Both the position numbers and the translations under genes were made by a program. A stretch of DNA of 64,000 nt, from contig NC_087064.1 in the NCBI RefSeq assembly GCF_963678635.1, forward strand, positions 42,129,165-42,193,164. The letters run 5' to 3'. Under the pieces are notes generated by a model. That model searched no databases and was not told the DNA's origin. It was given only the letters and a program-made list of their open reading frames with translations. Below, in pieces: positions 56,840 to 64,000 of this stretch. The DNA comes from Symsagittifera roscoffensis. Its lineage: Eukaryota; Xenacoelomorpha; Acoela; Convolutidae. Within the stretch, counting starts at the first letter, position 1. Every line of letters starts with the position of its first letter.

Positions 56840-57003
56840 ACTAAGCCGACCACAAATACGCAGACAAAAAAAATGGCCGTCAATTTTTTCAAAGAGAAAA
56901 ATTTCCGTTTGGAAAAAAAAACACATGTCCTGGTTAGACTCGAACCAAGGACCTTTGCCGCCCAAGGCATATTCGTTACCTCCTCGCTAAGTTGGCCACG
57001 AAC
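56840..57003 (-). mobile_element. tRNA-derived SINE, family 2
   Basis: Minus strand: GTGGCCAACTTAGCGAGGAG, then CCTTGGTTCGAGTCTAACC (B box), ACCAGGACATGTG and a tail with AAACGGAAATTTTTCTC and GGTCGGCTTAG. Shares head and tail motifs with 32583-32690 and with the arms of the palindrome at 52219-52718. Confidence 0.7.
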
Positions 57004-57653
57004 GCTAAAAAATTTGAATACATTATGAAACACGGTAGAGATGAGTCCAGACGTCCAGAGTGAGTCCTGTAGAATAAGTCGTTTACGGTAAAAAAAAAGA
57101 GCTAAGGTAATTTTTGGAAGTTCTAGTAAATTTCCCAGTAAAGTTGTAGGAAATCATCTGCTCAAACCATGCACAAAAAAGCTACTTAAATTGACATAAA
57201 TTGAAACTCAAATAGTTTTCTTTGAAAAAACATAACCAACTGACAGCTGAAAAAAGTAATGAACGGAAGGAAACTGAAAAAAAAACTGAATTTTGAACTT
57301 CGCAGAAAAAAATAGATAGCTTAAGAGCTCTTCCAATTTATAGAACAATTCATGATGGACACTTTTTTGTTAAAATTAACTCAATTTGAGAAAACTGGAT
57401 GAATTAGTAAGACTTAATGCGCTGGAAAATCTGATCATTAATTTCCATTTTCGAAATTAGAAGTCGATAACGTTATTTGTAACCTTTACACTTTTGCTGT
57501 TCAATAGAGGAGTTTGCCTTCCTTTTAACAAAGTAAATGCACTGAACTTAAAAACAAGCCACAAGTCAAACAACGAAAAATCAAATGTGAGCCTCAGCAA
57601 ATTTTAAGATTTTAACCTGAAGAAAATCACAAAAAAATAACCAAAACCAATAT

Positions 57654-57674
57654 AAGAGTATTTTTAACTCTTAA
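57654..57674. repeat. dispersed AAGAGTC hairpin, copy 5
   Basis: Short form: AAGAGTATTTTTAACTCTT, at the end of the repeat 57230-57670. Confidence 0.45.
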
Positions 57675-58297
57675 ACATGCCAATGCAATAGAAAATGAAA
57701 ATAGCGTGGGAAAAAATTGTCCGAGCGGTAACAAAGCCGAAAATACCTTAGCCCAAACCCTTAAGCCGGAAAATACTTATTAACTTATTAGGAGTTAATA
57801 AAACCCCTCACCCGCACACACACAAAAGCTTTAATAACTCGTCCAATGAAACAATAAGAGGCCACTAAGTCGATACAAAACAGTCCGGAGCCTATTAAGC
57901 CAATTTTTTTAATAAAAAGCCGAAAAAAATAAGGCTTATAAAAAATCATGTCCCCTCGTCCTCAAACACCCACACATAAACTTTTTTATAGTTCATCTTA
58001 CGACACAATATGTGGCCATTAAGCTTATAATATACAGGCCGAAACCGAACAAGCCAAAAAAAGGAAAAAAAAAACAAAACTTGAAAATTAAATAAATCGA
58101 GTTAGTGGAACAACATAAAAAGCAACATATAAACTTTGAACGATATAGGAGATATAATTAAAACACTTAGGTGCACAAAACATATTTTTGATGTAAATTT
58201 GTTGTTTATAGAGTTTTCCAGAAAATGAGTCCAGATTACTCCTGTGAACGAAGTTTTTTACTGGAAAAAAGTCGAGTACCCTATAAAAATCGCAGTC

Positions 58298-58322
58298 GGG
58301 GGGGGGGGGGGGGGAGGGGGGG
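58298..58322. repeat. poly-G tract
   Basis: Twenty-five bases of G with a single A. It is followed in the flank by a second G run near 58590. The plus strand could form a quadruplex, and its length is likely variable or uncertain in assembly. Confidence 0.95.
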
Positions 58323-58753
58323 TTTGTATTGTTGAAGTATACATGAATTGAAGTTATTTGTGACATCACCACAGGGGGCTTTAATTTATTTCTTCCTTGC
58401 CTGGAGGCCATGATGAGAAAAAGCCGGGCTCTTTTTCCTTCCCCCCAACCCACCTGCACATTTATACAAGTAAAATTTCTGTTCCCACCATGACAAACAT
58501 TACTGTAGGCCATGAGAAACAAATTTGATCTTCGGAATAAACCTTTTAAAAACCCACATTACATTATAAAATTAATGCTGATGTGAGGCAAGGGGGGGGG
58601 GATAGCCAAGAGCCGGTCGAATGGCAATCTTGATTGACTTGACTCCAATAGCATGTGCTAAAAGAAGTTCACAGAACCCTTAAAATCTCTGTTCACTGCT
58701 TAACATGTGCACGTGCCAATGTGCTGTTCATTCAGAGCTAACGATATCCAGTT

Positions 58754-59896
58754 ATGAACAACCAGAACATACGAGGAGAAATTAATGGTATCCAACTGTC
58801 AGCGTACCTTGGCATCTCTACCATTCTCACAAAACTCATCGGATCTGACTACTTGTCGGCAATAAATCCTTGGATACGCGACGACGACGACGAACCCACG
58901 GCAGAAGCTGATTGGCCAATCGAAGATAATACAACACTTCTACCTTGGTACCTTGTCATCTTTGTCCAGCTATCAATTGGTAGTGTAATTGGAATAATCG
59001 TGAAGAAAGCCATTTTCCTTTTAGCTAAATTGCTGAAATCAAGAAAATCAAGAAGTCATCCAAATCAACAAGCAACAATGGCTTACTCAGATTCTGACTT
59101 GGATTACCGAGAACCCGATTTGGAGGACCTAGATGTGAACGAAACTGTCCATGAAGAAAACATGAAAAAAGCTATGAGCATGCTATCTCTGATCAGCACT
59201 CCTCAAGACACTTCCAGTGGGCACATGGTAGATACTTTCACAGATGAGCAGCAATTAAATCTTGACCTGCCCGCATCCATAGAACAAGATTCGGTGGAGC
59301 TCGAAAGTGGTGCCAATTTGACACCAGATTCCAGCCGCCAAGCTAAAGGTAGCGGAACCAGCGGCGCAAGTTCATTCATTGCCCTTGTGACTCCAAATAA
59401 AAAAAAAGTAGAATGCGCAACGATTGAGAGCCTCGATAAACCCTCTTCGCCTAAAGACGAAGTCAAAATGAGCGTTAGAGCAGCAGCTCGACTTTTTGAA
59501 AACAATATAACTCCTGTTTCGGTTTTGTCTTCGCGACTTCCGAGACCGAAGATTCCGACAACTCCTCGACAGCACCGAAGGAGTCTCGTTTCTCCCAATT
59601 TGGTTCAACGATGGGATACCTTTGAGTGTGCGACTCCTCGAAAGTGTGCAATCAACAATACTCCACACGCACCAATTAACGCCGCGTCAGGTGATCGAGA
59701 ACTCATCACGTCGAAAAAAACCATGGAACAGAATGAAGTTGTGGAAGATTTACCAGGTGAAAAAACTAAAGAGCACAATGAGCAGGAGGACGCTGAATCA
59801 ATGGAGGCAAAAGGAGATTGTTCAGATTCGAATTGGTCTGACGCCGAAAATGGAATCGTATCTGAGACTACAGAATGGGTAGTGTACAATGATTAG
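58754..59896 (+). CDS. single-pass membrane protein of unknown function
   Basis: Uninterrupted 380-codon frame without introns; I do not recognise the family. Residues 1-60 contain an amphipathic or weakly hydrophobic part and an acidic run (RDDDDEPTAEAD). Residues 62-92 (LLPWYLVIFVQLSIGSVIGI and onward) form one transmembrane segment followed by basic residues (KSRKSR), which suggests a cytosolic C-terminal tail (inference). The tail is acidic at 112-135, then Ser/Thr-Pro rich with several TP/SP sites, an 11-residue basic/hydrophobic motif SVRAAARLFEN at 240-250, and a strongly acidic end finishing EWVVYND. No signal peptide or enzyme motif is seen. The start is the first ATG of the frame. 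Overlapping frames on both strands are shadows. Codon usage and length argue for a real gene. An alternative is a retrogene copy of a spliced gene elsewhere. Confidence 0.75.
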   Translation: MNNQNIRGEINGIQLSAYLGISTILTKLIGSDYLSAINPWIRDDDDEPTAEADWPIEDNTTLLPWYLVIFVQLSIGSVIGIIVKKAIFLLAKLLKSRKSRSHPNQQATMAYSDSDLDYREPDLEDLDVNETVHEENMKKAMSMLSLISTPQDTSSGHMVDTFTDEQQLNLDLPASIEQDSVELESGANLTPDSSRQAKGSGTSGASSFIALVTPNKKKVECATIESLDKPSSPKDEVKMSVRAAARLFENNITPVSVLSSRLPRPKIPTTPRQHRRSLVSPNLVQRWDTFECATPRKCAINNTPHAPINAASGDRELITSKKTMEQNEVVEDLPGEKTKEHNEQEDAESMEAKGDCSDSNWSDAENGIVSETTEWVVYND

Positions 59897-60334
59897 GTGG
59901 CATCTTAGGCAGAACACGCGTCAAAACTGAATAATATCAAAACTTATAAGGTTATTTAATAGTTCAGTGCATAAGTTGAATAGCTTTCCAAAACTTGAAT
60001 CAATTTAGTCTCACCTTTCAATTTGTTTTATCTATCAATGATCTAATGACAAGAAAAAATTAAATGGATTGAAAAAAGGCTCTTTCCCTTTCCTTGCCCC
60101 CACCTTTCAAATGTTCTCTTTGAAAAGGTGTTTTACGAGTAATTGTTGCTAAGCCCACAAGGCTATGCTGTAAAAAATATGAAAATTAAATCTTCACAAT
60201 ACTTAGATTGACCACAAGGCCAAGTTTCAAAGCATTATGACAATTTTAAGTAATTTTTCAAATTGAAAAATCAAAAAAGAGAATGAGTGGAAAAAAAGCC
60301 AAAACTAATAGGATTATAAGTGCACAATGAAAAA

Positions 60335-61520
60335 AAGAATCGGTTACAGTGCAAGTAGCACAGAATGTTCCGACCATAGTATTGAAAAAACAAATTAAGG
60401 TCGTTTTTTTCCTGCGTGGTGTAAAAAAAGATCAGAACGATAAGAATAGATCTAACGCATATTTGATAGTCATAGAAAATAGGCCACGTGGAAATCAATT
60501 TTTTGAGAAAAAGAACCTAAAAAACAAAACAAAAAATATTTTTTAATTTTTAGATTCCAAAAATGGCGCTAAAAAACTCCGAAAATTACCTTGAATCCAG
60601 AAAAATTAAGGTTTCACGGCTTGAAAACAGCATAATAAGCTAGTGTAAGCCTGCATGCTCACTTAATAGCTCGAAATTAAACCAAAAATGTAAAATTTCA
60701 AACCGATTTTTCTCGACAGAGAAAAAAAATTTCAAAAATTTTTGATGTCGTTCCAATCACGATCAAAAGAGCTTAAATATCATATATCACTAGACCCGTT
60801 CCGATAATTTTTTGTGGTATTTGATTTTGCGAGAAAAGAAAGAAAAAAACTAAAGCACTCGAATATAAAGTTTCTGTCCATTTTTCAAATGGCCGGAACA
60901 AAAAAAGGATAGCCGCTTACTGTTCCGACCATAATCTTAAAAAACAAGATAAAATTCAAGCTAGTGAGGATTTCTGAGATATGTGATAATATGACCGAAC
61001 GAAAAAATAGAACTTAGGAAAATTCGATATTCAGAGTAAAATAGGCAAATTCGAAATTGACTAAAAAAACTTAGAAAATGACTAAAATAAACAAAAAATT
61101 TCTTTTTTTTTTTAATTTTTGAAGTTTTTAATTCCGAAAATAGCTCTAACAAACTCCAAAAACTAGCTTTCCACGAGTAAAACTAAATTTTCAAGACTTA
61201 AATTTAAAAAAGGATAAATAGGCTATTGTAAGCCTGCACGCTCCCTTTATTCGGTCGAATTTTACAAAATTAATCCAAAATATCAAACCGCTTTAATTTC
61301 GGCATGTTCGACAGTCATAGTAATATAGGCAAAATGGTCTACAATTTTTGTAGAAAAATGACTAGAAAACAAAAAAAATATAAAATGGCACTTGAGTTCA
61401 CGGGGAAAACAAAAAAATAAAAAACTAAAACGCACCCGAATACAAAGTTTCTTCACATTTTTCATTTGGTCGGAACAACAAGACTAGCAATTGCTGTGCA
61501 AGTACCACATGTTACGACCA
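60335..61520. repeat. ~575-bp tandem repeat, about two units
   Basis: Units start at about 60335, 60908 and 61482 (third partial), each marked by a GTGCAAGTAGCACAGAATGT-like or TACTGTTCCGACCAT-like segment; the internal landmark TGTAAGCCTGCA recurs at about 60645 and 61223. A single relative sits at 10860-11450. Confidence 0.7.
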
Positions 61521-61904
61521 CATTAAAAAAAAACATTTCTTTTGGTAAAATCCTGTGTTGTTAAACGTGTAGAGAGAAAAACTTCGGGATTTTTTTTTTC
61601 AGGTAACCTTGTTAGAGACTTAAGCTGGGAAGGTGACATATGAAACGGCTCGTTTCCAATTACTCTCCTCCCTTTTCAAAAATTTGATTTTTTTTCCGAA
61701 AACTTGATTCGCGGAAGCTAACTTAAATTGAACCTGAAGATTTAAACTGTTTCAAAACGTTTGAACAAGAACAAGTGAACAATTTCTTTTTTTATTTTTG
61801 TACCTGTAACTTGCCGTATGAACAGTTTTTGAACAGTTTTTTTTGTTATAATTCTACAAGGGGGACTGAAAACCACTTTTTCCGAAAAAATCATCGCGAA
61901 CTTT

Positions 61905-61936
61905 TAAAGAGTCTGAACTACGTTCAGTGACTCTTA
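61905..61936. repeat. dispersed AAGAGTC hairpin, copy 6 (best preserved)
   Basis: AAGAGTC, then TGAAC-TAC-GTTCA, then GT and GACTCTT: two nested stems around a 3-base loop. Confidence 0.7.
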
Positions 61937-62398
61937 ACCAATAATTATACAATTTATAGGCACCATCGCTACCAGAGTGCCACAATGTCATACGAATCGG
62001 CGACTAAAAAGCAAAAGCTTAAAACGGTTTTCTCGGTACTGAAAAAAAACTTTGGAACATTGTAAATGTCATTCGAATATAGTCGAAACAAAAACGCTTG
62101 TTAATCGCACATTTAATCAAACTGAACAAGGAAAATCAAAAGACAATAAAATCCGTTCGCTATATTGTAACTGAAGCGTCATTAGAATTGAATTCTCTTC
62201 TTTTGAGAAAAACTAAGTTTCAAACCAAAAACAATTTTTCACAAATGAAAAACCTGAGATATGTTTTACAAAACGTTCTATCTAAATTAAATAAATTCAT
62301 TTCTTTACAATTCCCGAGATCATTTCAAATAAGCCTTGATATTTTAACTGAAAGCATTGTCATGATCACACAAAATTGATGAGATGGAAGCCCGTAAG

Positions 62399-62616
62399 CT
62401 ACGAGTACATCTGTTCTCCATCGACGCACTTCTGCAGCATTACTGTTAACATGTCATTGCAGAGTGCTGCATACGGGTTCAACTGGACAACGAGTTTCTT
62501 CGCGATTGGATTTCCGAGAGCTGCAGCTTCTTCCAAATCTTTCAGGAATAGATCATCATGGCCTTCAAATCGATGCAGACATCCTCGCTGTGTTAGAGCC
62601 AGAGCAGCAACAGCTC
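62399..62616 (-). CDS. TTC36: TTC36 exon 3 and stop
   Basis: After TTTTTGCAG; AVAALALTQRGCLHRF to the C-terminus DGEQMYS and stop TAG. Confidence 0.93.
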
Positions 62617-63468
62617 CTGCAAAAATCAATTATTATTCAATATGATTTGTAAGAGTTACAAGCTAAACAAGATCAGAATATCATTTAGGCTCATAGGTTA
62701 AAGATTCAAAGCGTAGTTTGGTGACAACTCAGTATATACTATTTGTCATGATAAATTTAGGCACCTGGAAACAATTCTGCAAGAAGAACGACTCCTTTCC
62801 AAGCAAATTAAAAGAAGTGAAATAGACTATAAAGCAGTGAATTTACGGTTTGGTGCAAACTATATTTCCTATATGGACTGATAAATTAACTTACCCTTGC
62901 CCTTTGATATCCCAATAGCACAGTTCAGGTCTTCTAGCGCCCCTTCCCTATCTTGCAGCAGCTGTTTGATCTGAGCTCTGTTGTTGTAAGCTGAGGCGTA
63001 GTCCTTGTGGTCGCAGATTATGTCGTTTAGAGTCTTCAAGGCATCATTCAATTGACCTTCTTCAGCTGTATAACAGAAATTTTATTTGATTCCAAAAACG
63101 ATTTCCTTTATCCTCATAAAATAATACGCTAAATAATAAAACGCTAAAAGGTGCTCATTACAAGCATCAAATTCAAAGACAACTATTTAACTTCCAAAAA
63201 AAAAACATTTTTTGACGTCTCCGAGAACTTTTTTTCTCAACTCTCAGAGAGAAACCTTGCGATGAAATATTTCCATAATCTCACCTTGTTTGATGGCTTC
63301 TCGTTCTCTATTCAAAAGTTCAAACAACCTCTCATCGCCCTCGTTGAAAGGCTTGCAAAACGAGCATGATTTATAGTTTTTAACTTCCGAATCCAGGCGT
63401 ATAGAAGAACCAAACGGCTCGTTGGGATTGGTGATGGCATGTACAATAGCTTCGTCACTGTACAACAT
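62399..63468 (-). CDS. TTC36: tetratricopeptide repeat protein 36 (3 exons)
   Basis: CDS join on the minus strand: 63468-63285, 63065-62895, 62616-62399; total 573 nt, 190 residues, against 189 in human. TTC36 (also HBP21) is a small TPR protein reported to bind HSP70 and to act in tyrosine catabolism in mammals. It is colinear with the family: N-terminal DEAIVHAITNPNEPFG, the TPR core with DYASAYNNRAQIKQLLQDRE and GALEDLNCAI, the second repeat TQRGCLHRFEGHDD, and the diagnostic C-terminal block LGNPIAKKLVVQLNPYAALC. Both introns are GT-AG (219 and 278 bp) with consistent phases. The ATG at 63468 aligns with the human start; an upstream in-frame ATG is less likely because a TTTCAG 3' splice site lies between them. 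I see no canonical AATAAA shortly after the stop. Confidence 0.95.
62895..63065 (-). CDS. TTC36: TTC36 exon 2
   Basis: After TTATACAG; TPR core EEGQLNDALKTL to ISKGK; ends one base into Gly, donor GTAAGT. Confidence 0.93.
63285..63468 (-). CDS. TTC36: TTC36 exon 1
   Basis: Starts at MLYSDEAIVHAITNP; ends one base into Ala, donor GTGAGA. Confidence 0.93.
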
Positions 63469-63518
63469 GTTGAAAGATAACTCAATGAAGCAAAACACAA
63501 ATTCAACTGAAACCAAAT

Positions 63519-63704
63519 ATGTACTTGAATGGCCAGCAGTATCCCGAGAACGCAATAACACGCATATTAAGCTCTAAGGAGTTACCAGTTAAGGTCTTAA
63601 CTGAAGAACAGCGATTAGAGGAGATACAAAGTAGATCTATCAGGCGTTACTCATTCTCAAGCATAATTTCGTATGCAGATCAAAACTTCGAAAATGAGGC
63701 TTGA
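63519..63704 (+). CDS. possible small plus-strand coding exon opposite the TTC36 5' end
   Basis: 61-codon frame with a protein-like composition (VLTEEQRLEEIQSRSIRRYS in the middle), overlapping the probable TTC36 5' UTR on the other strand. No homologue is recognised and no splice site is convincing. It could be a terminal exon, a pseudogene piece or chance. Confidence 0.2.
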   Translation: MYLNGQQYPENAITRILSSKELPVKVLTEEQRLEEIQSRSIRRYSFSSIISYADQNFENEA

Positions 63705-63877
63705 AATAACCAATCAAAGAGAAGCAAAACTTACAAAGCATGAAATCGGATGAAAAACATCTGTTTCAATCGCAGTAAAGCCCAGACGTTCCGAATGTCC
63801 ATATTTGAAAAAGACTCTCTTTCGCCAAACTTTAATGTTTACACCTAGTTGTGATTTCTAATGATCTGATTATAAAC

Positions 63878-64000
63878 ACAGAGGCGAAGCGGAGCGATAC
63901 AATATAAAAAATATCAGTGCAAGCTAGCAGTCACGAACGAAAGCCACTAAGTACAAAAAAAAATAGAAAACAAAAATAAACTTCAAACTTGAAAAATCAA
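63878..64000. repeat. truncated GAGGCGAAGC repeat
   Basis: ACACAGAGGCGAAGCGGAGC followed by GATACAATATA, the tail motif of SINE family 1 and R-family repeats, cut by the window end. Confidence 0.6.

Larger units (their letters stand above)
59897..62398. other. repeat-rich intergenic region
   Basis: Lies between the 380-residue gene and the convergent TTC36 3' end. About half is the 575-bp tandem repeat. The remainder is AT-rich, with a hairpin repeat at 61905-61936. A 93-codon frame at 62098 has no features and reads as AT-rich noise. Confidence 0.5.

Noticed and set aside
56930-57003. Possible tRNA gene on the minus strand
   Set aside because: The TPsiC arm is good, but the 5' acceptor strand does not match the 3' strand and the unit has a SINE tail.
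59203-59889. Minus-strand frames of 94-131 codons
   Set aside because: They are antisense to the 380-residue gene; the plus frame is longer, complete and has a transmembrane segment.
1-64000. CRISPR arrays, operons, ribosome binding sites or riboswitches
   Set aside because: None seen; spliced genes and eukaryotic transposons show that this is nuclear animal-type DNA.

Overview
The window is nuclear DNA of an invertebrate-type animal. It is very AT-rich, its genes carry standard GT-AG introns, and it is loaded with eukaryotic transposons (non-LTR retrotransposons, a Penelope-like fragment, MULE and hAT DNA transposons, tRNA-derived SINEs). Two multi-exon genes are orthologous to animal genes: DDB1 and TTC36. 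I cannot fix the phylum from the sequence.

Layout. 1-3127: no recognisable gene. 3128-4312 (+): intronless gene for a 394-residue protein with an N-terminal dual-acylation signal (Met-Gly-Cys). 4313-8017: AT-rich intergenic DNA. 8119-54321 (-): a 15-exon DDB1 gene covering 46 kb, whose joined exons give 3771 nt (1256 codons) with all splice phases consistent. Most of its length is transposon-filled intron: intron 1 (9.1 kb) holds a minus-strand LINE, a second plus-strand reverse transcriptase remnant and an inverted SINE pair; intron 5 holds a LINE 3' end joined to a Penelope-like GIY-YIG remnant; intron 12 (21.8 kb) holds a decayed MULE transposon with minisatellite-like inverted ends and a nested set of tandem segmental duplications. 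54322-58753: a 357-bp hAT-type MITE with perfect 8-bp target duplication, a 1.8-kb repeat that also occurs in DDB1 intron 12, and a SINE. 58754-59896 (+): intronless gene for a 380-residue single-pass membrane protein that I do not recognise. 59897-62398: repeats, including a roughly 575-bp tandem repeat. 62399-63468 (-): three-exon TTC36 (190 residues).

How the genes relate. DDB1 is the adaptor of CUL4 ubiquitin ligases and TTC36 is a small TPR cochaperone-type protein; nothing in the layout suggests co-regulation. No previously undescribed multi-gene system is visible. The most unusual material is in the repeats: a MULE whose ends are inverted arrays of a 15-bp unit, two candidate new SINE families (all tRNA heads on the minus strand), a LINE with a 2A-like motif, and a very recent 3.6-kb tandem duplication nested in an older 6.4-kb one.
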